In this document: positions 40,101-50,800 of the stretch, in pieces
Position numbering within the stretch: the first letter of the stretch is position 1
Layout of the letters: each line of letters begins with the position of its first letter
Assembly: GCF_026212465.1 (NCBI RefSeq)
Contig: NC_080050.1
Location: forward strand, 853,501-917,500
DNA length: 64,000 nt
Reading direction: 5' to 3'
DNA from: Amaranthus tricolor
Lineage: Eukaryota > Streptophyta > Magnoliopsida > Caryophyllales > Amaranthaceae
Translations under genes and position numbers: made by a program
Notes under the pieces: generated by a model
Told to the model about the DNA's origin: nothing
The model's database searches: none
What the model saw: the letters and a program-made list of their open reading frames with translations, nothing else

Positions 40101-43100
40101 GAAAGTTGTTGCGACAGTTTAATATTTTATGATGAACAAATGAAATTAGCAGTAAAATGCATTTCAAGTCTCAATTTGAAATCCAAAAGTTGGATCAAGA
40201 AGAACCATTCGTCGAAATGAACCAAAAATGGCCTCGTAGATAAATGACATGAAGCAGTTGTCACCCAACTTAAGTACTTCATCAGCATATTTGCCACCTT
40301 TGCCACAGCCTAATGTAAAAAGGAAGTTAGAAAATGCAGCGGATCCAGACAGATAAAAAATACCTGCAACAATTTCCCACCAGCTGCAAGCGATCGTAGT
40401 CCGATAGTGTCCTGAAAGATCAAAAATAACCTAGTCAACCATGAACACTAAAAGGATTTGGCTGGGCTATTCAGGATCAACCCTTCTATATATTCCGAAC
40501 AATATCTAGGCAAAAAAAGAAAAATTCACCTTGCTTCCAAAAACAACAAGGAACTGAGCTGCAGGATCTCTTCTGGTTACATTACGCATTGTGTCCAGGA
40601 ACCAACCACCCCCTTTTACCCTTTGTCTCGAGACATGCAGCATGGAACTGTCCCTTGCATGTAAGGCTATTATACAACCATCTTTAAGTAGATCCTCAGA
40701 CTTCTTGTTAGCGTTCTTGCCTGATTTCTGAAAAATATCCGATGGCGAATCTTGCACCAGTTCTATTGATGTCTTCCTACTTCTGGAGTCTTCAGGTGAA
40801 GCACAACGAGAACCAGAACTATGTGCCTGCTCAGTACCACTCATAGCAGTATCATCTTCCTGCTGTGAAATACTCTCTTTCTCCAAGATATCCTCAGACT
40901 TGAGTTGAGACTTTTGGCGAGCATGCCTTTTTTTAGCCTTCTTACTTGATCTACTATGCTTTGTTTCAGATCGAGAAGAGCTATTTGGAGACATAGCTGA
41001 AACCTGATGTTGGCTTGGTGAGTCTACTTGTACAGAAGATGTCCTATGGGAACTTTCTGGAACCATGAAGTTATCAATTGTCGGTTGCTCAACAATTGGA
41101 CTCTGTATCATCCTTTCTCTGTCTGGTTTATCAAATTGTTCATTTTCAAAGGTTATTTCACTTTCCTCATCCTCATCGTCGGAGACAGCATTACTTGGAA
41201 CAGCTCCATCAAGGAAGTAGCTTTGCAATATAGAGATTGCTTTCTCCCTTATCTCCAGCCATACGTCTTCGCTATAATCTGCACTTCGTGGAAGTACCAA
41301 CACATTAGGCATCTCCCTGACCTGAAACAATATCATCCCAACTATAATGATCAGAAGAACATAACTACTTACAACCAAAGCACAGAGACCCAAAATCTAT
41401 TAAACAGTGTCTTCCACGTGGTAACTTCATGCCAGCATTAAAGGTTCAAAAAAAAAACTATTCCACTAGCACACGTGCTTGTTTTGATGCATTCCCTCCA
41501 GCTTGGTTCGATTATTTTTATAGGAGGAATGTTCACAAGGTTTGTGGGACTTGAACATAGTTTATGTTGGTTCTCAATGTCACCAGCAAACAGCAATTGT
41601 AAACTGAGCTGCAAAAGATGCTAAATGTAGCAACACTTCTTCATGCACTGCGGAGGAACTCATGATAATGAACTTAAATCACATTGCTTTGACGAAGATG
41701 GATAAGGACCAACAGAGTTGGAGGGCACCTCACCAAGGAAGCCTTCTTACTTCAATCAGGGTGAAGGTTTATTGGAAAATTCACCTTACCTTAAGATATA
41801 GAACGATAACTGCTCTGATTTAGACAGGTCAATAGTAGAAATAGAATGATCATATGAACAATCACCAATTGATGAATTGTGGAAACGATTACCATGATTC
41901 AAAACAATACAAGATGATATGGAAAGTTGCAAATGGAACCAGATTTTGGTCGGCAAGTACAACACAGGCAAAGGACAAAAAGATAGTGATAGAACTGTAG
42001 AGTAGCAACACAATGACATTATGAAGTTATGTAATGGGTAACTCTCCCCAACTACAATCAAATACAAGCTTGGAGCAAGCATCTGATCAGCTCCTACAAC
42101 AAGAGATAGCTTGAAAGTTTACCAAATGGTAGACCCATATACAAAGAAAAAAGATTTACATAAAATTTCGGCAAATATCATACAAAACTTATGCATGCCA
42201 TCATTGAGTGATGTCTTCATTTAAACTCTTGAAGACAAACCATCACAAAACAAAGATAGCCATAACTAGTATATAATTTTAAGTAAGGAAAACAACGCAA
42301 AACCACGTAAAACTGATAAAGAAAATGGCATAGTTGCTTAAAAATCACAAAAATAACACTAACCAAAAACATCGGAGTATTTTTTTGATAAGAATGAACA
42401 TACCCAGGCTTCCATCCACTGTGGTCCTTCAGCACCATCAAGCGCACAACCAGCAAGGGTTCCATCAATCAATAGCTGCTTAACAGCACAATCATCCAAA
42501 AGCTGACTGCTTCCAGTATTCACCAAATATGCCCCTACATAACACATATGATTCATCAGTTTCAATATAAAACAAGGGACAGACTATCATTGCACAGATT
42601 AGAGTAATACTATGTGAACACTCAGAATACCTGGCTTTATATGCTGCAGGCATTCAGCATTGATAATCTGAACAGTCTCATCAGTCAAAGCACAATGAAG
42701 AGAGATTACATCACTTGCAGCCAACAAATCGTTCAACGTCTCCATTCTCCTGGCAGCAGGGGGGAATGTTAAAGATCGGCTTGCTTGCCCCTGCCAGATA
42801 AGGAAAAATAACGGACCTTTGTTCAGAAAACAATCCCAGTACCCTTTCAACCACAAGACCCACTACGCACATCAAGAGCCTAAAACTAATCAAAACTTGT
42901 CAGCGTGCATCGTAATAATTGATTGACCTTTGGCAATGTAATGGTAGCAGGAGTTTTTATTTACATAGCAAAACGCAAATTCACATCGGTCAATCAAAAT
43001 AGAACGAGTTTGGTTCACATAATGAGCAAATAAAATCATAGCATTGAATTGAGTCTCACAAATTGAAGACAAAATTTGGATAGCCAAAGAATTCGCCGAA

Positions 43101-44224
43101 GCAGGTCTCCCAACCCTAAAACTACCTTCTATTGAACTGAATCACATAAACCTTAATTTAAAAAAACAAAGCAATTAACTAAAACACAACTTCAATTTTA
43201 TAAAAATTAACCCAATACCTTACAAAATTTGCAAATCAATAATTCTTGTAATTCTGACATAGATCAGCACAATGTCACTACAACCAAAAAAAACATCACA
43301 TTGCAAGTAAACTTGAAACAAATAACCAAAAAGTTCACAACTTTCACCAAATCAACCAATAAGAAACCCACACTTATTAAAATCAAAAATAAAAATACCA
43401 GAGAAACATCAAAATAAAGCACATTCATCTTAAAAGTCAGATCCCCAATTCTTAACAATACGGTATTGAAGTTGAACTGAAGTACATTAGTCATTTGAAA
43501 ACTATCAAATAAAAAAACTTTTAAAAATTCACATACTTCACAAAACAATCAAAAAGTTCACAAATTTCATCAAATCAACCAACAAAAACCCTAATTAATC
43601 CAAAATAAAAAACAAAAATACCTGAGAAACATCAAAATAAAGCACATTCATCTTAAAAGACAAACTCCTAGTAGCCAAAGACTTAGCAGAAGCAGATCTC
43701 CCAACAATCCCAAGCACTAACCCTCGACACCGTCTCATCCCACGACAAAGTGGTTGCACCGAACCTAACCATCCCGACGACGACAATGAGTGCCTTGACA
43801 GCAAATGAGTCCGTCGTAACAAACCAAGAACAAGCGCCATTACAGTATCAGCAATCTCCTCCGATCTAGAAACATCAACATGAACAAGCCGTAACCCTAG
43901 ATCGGCAGCTAATGCAGAGTCAACAGCACGATCAGCCGAGCCAAGACAAAGCACAAGCTGCCATGGACGAAGACGGCGTTGAGCAGCTCGTGGTAGAAAA
44001 GCAAGTGAGTGAAGAAGAACAGCAGCGGCAGACTCAATTCTTCCATCGGCTAATCGGCTTAAGCCGACATGTTCAACAATGGCGATTCCAGAAAGGGAAT
44101 CTTGTTCTAAAGAATTGTCTTCAACACAATTTAGGGTTACGACTAATGGGATTGGTGATTTGGGCTTGTGTTGGGGTGATGATTTGGGACCTTTGCCGCC
44201 GCTTGTGGTGGTGGTAATGGACAT
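37117..44224 (-). CDS. AN: ANGUSTIFOLIA (plant CtBP/BARS-like protein)
   Basis: Seven exons join in frame to give 639 residues, close to the ~636 I recall for Arabidopsis AN: 43622..44224, 42631..42790, 42404..42534, 40530..41321, 40364..40411, 38610..38723 and 37117..37188. Residues ~25-330 form the D-isomer 2-hydroxyacid dehydrogenase/CtBP-like fold. It has a modified dinucleotide-binding loop LGIVGRSASA at 171-180 and VISLHCALTDETVQIINAE. The plant-specific C-terminal extension contains an acidic DDEDEES, a basic nuclear-localisation-like RSSKKAKKRHARQK, and INRRMEFVFASHSFDVWESW. It closes with VLDVRIEVLA...GVLRWLE. AN controls leaf-cell polarity, microtubules and trichome branching. The CtBP catalytic triad appears not to be conserved in plant AN. 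Intron 1 holds partial copies of the exon 1 junction; intron 5 holds a 198-bp tandem repeat and a G-rich island. Confidence 0.97.
37901..37967. repeat. 28-bp tandem repeat
   Basis: Unit TGTAAACATCAATCCTTAAA... of 28 bp repeated exactly (37901..37928, 37929..37956), with a third partial copy to 37967. In ANGUSTIFOLIA intron 6. Confidence 0.95.
39350..39475 (+). other. G-rich island in ANGUSTIFOLIA intron
   Basis: About 125 bases dense in GGGG, GGGGGGCGGG and GGGAAGGGGC runs on the plus strand (C-rich in the transcript), inside an otherwise AT-rich intron 5. The origin is unknown. The non-template strand relative to AN is C-rich; the template strand could form G-quadruplex. Confidence 0.7.
39861..40256. 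repeat. 198-bp tandem duplication
   Basis: Two adjacent copies, 39861..40058 and 40059..40256, with a constant offset of 198 bp. Both contain AAGAAGAACCATTCG and GAACCAAAAATGGCCTC. Divergence is modest, so the duplication is not recent. In ANGUSTIFOLIA intron 5. Confidence 0.9.
43080..43445 (-). pseudogene. Partial copies of ANGUSTIFOLIA exon 1 end within intron 1
   Basis: On the minus strand, 43445..43260 reads ...FKMNVLYFDVSL followed by intron-like sequence. It is nearly identical to the real exon 1 end and intron start (FKMNVLYFDVSQ), with an offset of 223 bp. Near 43115..43080 a second fragment reads LGLGRPASANSLAI, matching exon 1 residues LGIVGRSASAKSLA, with an offset of ~592 bp. The first copy keeps a GT donor (CTG|GTATTT). 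Both fragments look like decayed local duplications of the exon-intron junction. There is no evidence that they are spliced in. Confidence 0.8.
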
Positions 44225-44452
44225 TTTTGGGCGGTGAATGGTGGCGGATTTAAAGGATTTTTAAAGTTTCATTTCTTGTTGGAAATAAAATTTCGTAAAT
44301 GTACTTACTCCTTAGAATGTGGATTACTTTTGGTGGGAATTGGGGGCAATGAGAAAAGGTGAGAAATTTGAGAGAGGACGGGGGGAAACAAACCAAAAAA
44401 TAATAATAATAATAAAATAAAATAAAAAATAAAATAAAAATATTTCAAATAA

Positions 44453-45165
44453 TAGCATTGAACTTTCATAATTGCGAGTGTAGCATTTTTATAATATTTT
44501 TCCACGTGGTAATATTTACTTTATGCACTATCTAACTGTTGTAGCATTTTCCGTTAAATTTTTGGCAATTTTCATTTAATTTACCATTTTGACGCTTTTA
44601 TCCTTATTAAGTGTTAGTTGTTGTCTTTATAATTTGTCCTAAATCCTTTTTATGCTCTCAAATATTTAATTTACCGTTTTAACGTTTTATTCATCAATGC
44701 TCTCAAATGTTGTAACAATTTTGTTTTCATTCAAATTGTTATATTTATAATTTACCCTAGTTAATATATGTATTAGTGCTTGAAATGCTTTATAATCCTA
44801 ATTAAGTACATTAAGTGAACATTATGCTTATGTTAGTGATTAAGGCACCTTTTGTCAAAAATGTCAACAATTTAAATGAAAACAAAATTGTTACAACATT
44901 TGAGAGCGTTGATAAATAAAAAAGTGAATTAAACGTCACATGGTGAATTAAATGTTTAAGAGCATAAAAATGGTTTAAAGCAAATTATAAAGACAACAAC
45001 CAACACTTAGTAACGGTGGAAACATCAAAATGGTGAATCAAACGGAAATTGCCAAGAATTTAACGGAAAATGCTATGACAGTTATATAGTGCATAAACGG
45101 ATGCTACCACGTGGAAAAATCTTACAAAAATGCTACCACTCCTGTTTCATGAAAGTTCAATGCTA
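44453..45165. mobile_element. Foldback / long-TIR MITE-like element
   Basis: The left arm 44453..44740 and right arm 44866..45165 are inverted copies of roughly 290-300 bp separated by ~125 bp. They share the outer end TAGCATTGAACTTTCAT and inner blocks TTTTTCCACGTGGTA, TTATGCACTAT and CTCTCAAATGTTGTAACAAT. Arms match at about 80% by eye. There is no coding capacity. It lies just upstream of the ANGUSTIFOLIA 5' end. The target-site duplication was not resolved. Confidence 0.85.
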
Positions 45166-46614
45166 CTATGTGGAATTGCCCATAAAAAATTATTTTAGTT
45201 TGGATTAGCGTAAAAATTTATTAAAATAGTAAATATACATGAGTATAGATAATTATTGAGAAATATTTGCTTATAGGTTATTCATCATCATCATTATCAT
45301 ATTCAGAGTATCCCGCTTATAGGTTGTTATATACTAAAATAATGTAGACAAATTTATTATACAAGACTTTTACAGAAATTTAATGTCTGAAATTTCTATC
45401 TTATTTCCAACTTTTTTTTAGATTTTCTTTTTTAATTGAATATGATAGCGGTTGGCTAAAATACTGACATTTAAACTCGAAGACGAAATCAATCATTTTT
45501 ATATATAATGAGAATGAAATTCATATTGTGAGAGTTAAAAAGGAAAAAACATAATTGCTAAGCTAAATAGCTAACCCATGATTTTCAGATGGTGAGTGTT
45601 GAGTTACATTATTTTAAAATAATTTATAAAATGTTACTACTATTTTTGTAATAAAATTTAAAGTGTATTTTTAATGAATTTTAATGATAAAACTTCATAA
45701 ATGCTTTGGTGGTGTTTGCTGATAAAAATTTGAATCAATTTCAATAGTAATTTATCTTTTATATTTTAATTATACAAATATTAACTATATTATCTAAAAT
45801 AACAGTAAATTTAGAATTTATCATCCATGCAACAATACATACATAATATTATTATTAACTTTGATGTGTTTGATAACTTACTTAAGTACAATATCATTTT
45901 CATTAACAATAAGCTTCTGCCTTTTATTATAATTCTATAAATATTTGTTGATTAATACAATTTAAAATTTTGAATGATATTTTAACATCCCATCAAACAT
46001 TTTCATTTTTTTTTATAAAATCAGTATAACAAGGCATTTGGAATGTTGTATTCTTGTATACTTGAATAAAACATACCATTTCGAGACTAGTTACACATAG
46101 GACGTACTCGCTTAAGTTTGTCCTATTTAATTTTGTAAGTAAATAGAAACTTACATATAAATTTTTTAGTTATACATATTCAAGTTAGGTTTTTTTGAAT
46201 CCGCTTTTATGTATAAAATTTTAATATATGTACTTTAACTTTTCATATTTTTTTAAATGAAAGCCTTAAAGATGTTCAACAATGAAGAACAAATAAAATT
46301 TTAATATATGTACTTTAACTTTTCATATTTTTTGAAATGAAAGCCTCAAAGACGTTCAACAATGAAGAACAAATGAAAAATATAATGCAAAGATGAACAC
46401 AAGTGTTTTATGAGGTATCTTGGATACCTCCCCCTCAAATATAGTTTATTATATTGAATTCAAAATTACAAGTATAATTAACCTTCCCTTATCTTGAGAA
46501 CAATCTCTCAAGATCACCAGTACTAAAGCAAAGTAAGAACACTCTCAAGTTTCTAACAATGCAATACCCCTCTCAACAATATGTGTGTTTGTGGTGGTCT
46601 TTGTTATATGAATG
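45166..46614. other. Intergenic AT-rich DNA
   Basis: No gene is recognised between the foldback element and the hAT element. It contains an 80-bp tandem duplication (listed separately) and otherwise featureless AT-rich sequence. Confidence 0.5.
46213..46372. repeat. 80-bp tandem duplication
   Basis: Two adjacent 80-bp units (46213..46292, 46293..46372) contain TTTTAATATATGTACTTTAA and GTTCAACAATGAAGAACAAA. They differ at only a few positions, so the duplication is fairly recent. Confidence 0.93.
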
Positions 46615-46622
46615 ATACTTCC

Positions 46623-47553
46623 TAGGGATGACAACGGGTCAGATCTGGACTGGGTCCAGGTGGACGCGGATCCAGATCTGTTTTCGGGAACAGAATCCAG
46701 ATCCGGATCCGGATCCGCGGGTCCAATTTTGCAAGACCCAGATCCATATCCGCAGATACTGCGGATCGGGGTCCAAAACAGGCCTGACTTGTTTTTGCTT
46801 TTTTTTTTTTTTTTTTGAATGTGTTGAGATTGCAATAAAGCGATATTTATAGGCCAAAGGTCCCTTTAGCCTCATTTCCACCTCAAATGCACCCCGCGAA
46901 TCTCAGGTATCGATGTAGTCGATATAGCCTAGGTTGCTTAAGGGAAATATGTTAAGCAGCTACCATCTCATACTCTCATTATGCCTCACACATAGATGCA
47001 TACACAACATGAAATTAAAAGGCTAATGTGTTCATAAAGCATGTGCGGTTAGATGATTTAAGCCAAAACTCTAACCCTTTCTCTTCGTTATCTCTCTATT
47101 TTGAATTACATGAAAACGAGTATCAACTACAAAAAAACAAAAGATACCAGGGAGATAATAGCTCTACCTTAGATGGAGAGCAATAAAATGCTTGCCCATG
47201 GCCCTCATTCTTTGTACCAGCAATTTGCCCATGTCAAGTATGGGACTAGTGAACTTTAATGCATGGTAATTAACTGGGAGTCTGGGAACTGGGGCAGGGG
47301 CTTGCGTGAGGGAACTGGGGTCAACTGGTCTGGAAAATGCGTGAGAGTGAGGTAGTGAGGGAAGGGAAGGGAACTGAGGGTCTGAGGTATTTTTAATATA
47401 TATTTTTCTCAGATCCGGATCCGGACCCGTGAAATTAAAACGGATCCGGATCCAACACGGATCCAACGGGTCCAATTTTTTAGGACCCAGATCCGTGAAA
47501 ACGGATACGGATCCACGGATCCGGGTCGGGTCCAATACCCATTGTCATCCCTA
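46623..47553. mobile_element. Non-autonomous hAT element with intact ends
   Basis: The element is 931 bp. Perfect 8-bp target duplications ATACTTCC flank it at 46615..46622 and 47554..47561. The terminal inverted repeats are TAGGGATGACAACGGGT and, in reverse complement, TAGGGATGACAATGGGT: 17 bp with one mismatch. An 8-bp duplication with TAGGG-type ends is diagnostic of the hAT superfamily. Subterminal regions are dense in GGATCC/CCGGATCC/GGGTCC motifs in both orientations, and a 17-18-base T run starts near 46799. No transposase is encoded. Intact borders suggest relatively recent insertion. Confidence 0.92.
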
Positions 47554-47854
47554 ATACTTCCTTTTATAGTAGAAGGTGAGTATCATTCTTAGATACTCTC
47601 AATTACTCACCATAAAGCACTTTTAATACCTCAATTCATCATCATCATCATCATCCTATCCAATATATCTTGCTCATAGAAAACTAAGGCCAGGGTCTGA
47701 GGAAGGAAAGGCGGCGGCAACTCATACCCATAAAGGAGAGCGCGGCCAAAGGAGTCCCCCGGCTCGAGAAAGATAAAGAGACACGATTACACGTGAAAGA
47801 TAACATAAAGGCCTATAAAAAGTAGAACCACTACAAAAGGAAAACAAAGAACTA

Positions 47855-48376
47855 CTAGAAAGGAAACGATAAAAGCAAGAGGTTAAGGACACTTAAAGGT
47901 AAACTAAAAGGACGTCGGTAATCTGAGACATGGATATGGCGTCTCCAACTGCTCCTATCCCTAGTCAGGTCCGCAAAGAGGTTTAACTCATGCAAGTCAA
48001 ATCTTATTTTCTCATCCCAAGTTTTCTCGGGTCTTCCTCGACTCCTCTTACCCTCTACTATAATTTTTTCTACCCTCCTCACAAGGGCGTCGAAAGTCTT
48101 TCTCTACACATGACCAAACCACCTCAATCTATTTTTGCGCATTTTTCTAGATATAGGGGCTACCCCTAATTTGTTCCTAAACTCTTGGTTCCTAATTCGA
48201 TCCATCAATGTATGTCCACACATCCACCTAAGCATACGCATTTCTGTAACTTCCATCTTATGTTCGAAAATCTTCTTTACAGGCCAACATTTGGTCCCAT
48301 ATAACAGAGCAGGTCTGATTGTCGCTCGGCAGAATTTTCCTTTTAACTTCCTTGAGAATTTCTTATCACATAGCAC
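47855..48376 (-). pseudogene. LINE C-terminal region, fragmented
   Basis: Two frames cover the typical end of plant RTE-type proteins: FCRATIRPALLYGTKCWPVK, then MRMLRWMCGHT, RLRWFGHV and then RRVEKIIVEGKRSRGRPEKTW. A frameshift separates them near 48104. The function of this region is not well defined. Confidence 0.8.
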
Positions 48377-48423
48377 TGCGGTGGCTGCTCGCCACTTGAG
48401 CTAACCCGCATGTATACGATGAT

Positions 48424-49594
48424 TTACATCCCCGTCAATCTCCCTATCCCTTTGAATGATCGATCCCAATACTTGTACTTGGTTGTACTCTTAACAACTG
48501 TTTCATCTATGGACACCTCTGGTTCACCTACCGGTGATGTCCTACTATAGTCACAGCGCAAATACTCGGTCTTCGTACGACTAATGCACAATCCTTTACC
48601 TTCTAAAGTTTTCCTCCACTCATCCAATTTGTTACTAACCTCCTCTCTAATTTTTTTGCTACCAGCACTATGTCGTTCGCGAAAAACATGCACCACGATA
48701 CCGTCTCCCAAATAGATTTAGAAAACTCTTCCATTATGACAGTAAAAATAAAAGGGCTTAGAGCCGATCCCTGATGTAGTCCCACTTTAACCGGAAAAGG
48801 CTCTGTTATCCCCACCGGTGTTTGAATGCTAGTCGAAACTCTGTCATACATATCCCGTATGGCTTCAATGTACACTGAAGAAATACCTCTAGCCTTGAGG
48901 CTATCCCAGATGACACGTTGTGGTATGCTATCATATGCTTTCTCCAAGTCAATGAACACCATATGCAAATCTTTCTTTCGCTCCCTATATTTCTCCATCA
49001 GTCTCCTCAAAACATGAATTGCCTCAATGGTTGACCTCCCTGACATAAAACCGAATTGGTTCTCTCTAATCACCGTTTCCTGTCTAATTCTCCCCTCTAT
49101 CACTCTTTCCCACAATTTTATTGTGTGGCTTAGAAGTTTGATACCTCTATAGTTGTCGCATACTTACGTATCGCCTTTGTTCTTAAACAGAGGTACTAGT
49201 GTGCTATTCCTCCATTCTTTTGGCATCTTATGTGTCCTCAAAATAATATTAAAGAGGTTAGTTAGCCAACAAATGCCCTCTTCTCCTAAACTCCTCCACA
49301 CCTCAATCGGGATGTTATCTGCCCCGACTGCCTTTGTTCTCCCCATCTTTTTGAGAGCTTCTCTTACTTCTCCTGTGGTAATAACACTCGTTGACCCATA
49401 TTCCAGTGGTCTTTGGACGTTAAAAAATTGATTATCTGCCTCCTTTGGCCCCCAGACTCATTGAGCAGCTGGGAGAAGTATTGGAGCCATCTGGTTTTGA
49501 TCTCCTCTTGTCTTAGGAGAATTCGTCCCCCCTCCTCCTTGATGTATTTCACTGCCTCTAAGGTTTGTCGTTGTTTGGCCCTAGTCCTCGCCAA
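48424..49594 (-). pseudogene. LINE reverse transcriptase domain, inactivated
   Basis: Conserved RT blocks are present: IPIEVWRSLGEEG, then KEWRNSTLVPLFKNKGD, NYRGIKLL, ENQFGFMSGRSTIEA, MVFIDLEKAYDSIPQ and GLHQGSALSPFIF. The catalytic box reads FFANDIVLV where FADD is expected (codon 48675..48677, Asp to Asn). An in-frame TAA at 49164..49166 replaces the expected glutamine codon in KGD-T-Q-VCDNYRG. Both are C:G to T:A transitions. The frame is further disrupted near 48600-48720. Confidence 0.88.
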
Positions 49595-49921
49595 CTTAAA
49601 AAGCTGCTTCTCCCCCTCTTTGGTATCAAGCTTCTGATATAAGTCCTCATAACCACGGTTTTTTTTTCCTTCATTACCGTTTTCTTTGCCGCCCGCTTTG
49701 CTTCTTTATAGCTCACTCTCTTTTTCAATCCTATCCTCCTCTTCCGCGCATACCATAAGTTCCTTAAATCTCTTGTTTTTATCTTTTATCTTCTTTTCCA
49801 CCTCATCGTTCCACCACCATGACTCTTTGAACACTTTTGGTTTACCCGACGACAACCCCAAGGTCTCTTTTGCCACTTTTCTAATGGTTTTTGCCATGTT
49901 CACCCACATTTCATTCGCATC

Positions 49922-50763
49922 CTATGACTGACTTGGGAAGCCCAATAAACTTATCTTGCTTGACAAGGTTGTGACCATATCCCCTTTGAGTCTCCCCCAC
50001 ATGATCTTTCCCTTGGACTTGACCTTCTTTTTTGCGATTTTCTTCCTCATCCTGAAAACCAGTACTAAAAGCCTGTGTTGGGTGGGCATCTCTGTACCCA
50101 ACACCACATTACAATCCAAGCATGAGGCCCGATCTCCCTTGCGCACTAAGAATAAGTCAACTTGGGTTGCGTACCCGCCGCTCTTATAAGTGGTCAAATG
50201 CTCGTCTTTCTTTCTAAAGATCAAGTTTGCTATGACCAAATCTTTTGCTAGTGCAAACTCCAGTAAATTCTTCCCACTCTCATTCCTTGCCCCCAAACTA
50301 AACCCCCCGTGTACCGAGTTAAGTTGTCTGCATCTATGCCTATGTGTCCGTTAAAGTCTCCTCCCAAGAAAACTTTCTCATCATCCGGGATAGTTCTCAT
50401 GAAGTCTCCTAGGTTATCCCAGAACTCGCACTTCACCTGCTCATCGAGCCTAACTTGGGGCCCATACACACTGACAATGGATATGATCTCTTCCCCAACT
50501 ACTATCCTAACTAGCATAATCCTGTCACTGTACCTCCTTACTTCAACCAATTGCTTCAGGATATCATTAGACACTAGGATGCCAACCCCGTTACGTCTGC
50601 CGTCCAAACCTGCATAACACAACTTATATTCCTTTATACCTTTTGTTTTTTTCCCCTTCCACCTAGTCTCTTGAACACATGCTACATGAATCCTATATTT
50701 AGAAAGCTCATTTGTCAACTCCAATGTCTTGGCTTCTAGGGTACCTATGTTCCAAGTCCCCAC
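49922..50763 (-). pseudogene. LINE endonuclease domain, frameshifted
   Basis: The first frame starts GTWNIGTLEAKTLEL and continues through VACVQETRWKGKKTKG, NGVGILVS, SIVSVYGPQ and FLGGDFNGHIG. These are conserved blocks of the exonuclease-endonuclease-phosphatase fold. Near 50250..50300 the frame shifts, and the remainder (KNLLEFALAKDLVIAN, then GGYATQVDLFLVRK) continues in another frame. In family members one frame covers both parts, so this copy is broken. Confidence 0.85.
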
Positions 50764-50800
50764 TCTTAGTTCTAGATCCTGCTTACGTTGCCCCTCCTAA

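Larger units (their letters stand above)
47637..50800 (-). mobile_element. RTE-like LINE, inactivated
   Basis: The element runs on the minus strand. It encodes, in order, an apurinic-type endonuclease, a reverse transcriptase and a C-terminal segment. It terminates in a GATGATGAT-type simple repeat (plus-strand CAT/TCA array 47637..47655) instead of poly(A), as in RTE-clade elements. The 5' leader may extend to about 51230. Frameshifts and nonsense changes make it non-functional. It starts only 76 bp from the right target duplication of the hAT element. No target duplication of its own was found. Confidence 0.85.

Noticed and set aside
43229..43417. Plus-strand open frame of 62 codons, Lys/Thr/Asn-rich
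   Set aside because: Antisense of the duplicated exon-junction segment in ANGUSTIFOLIA intron 1.
49686..49931. Plus-strand open frames across the LINE
   Set aside because: Low-complexity antisense readings of the minus-strand LINE coding region.
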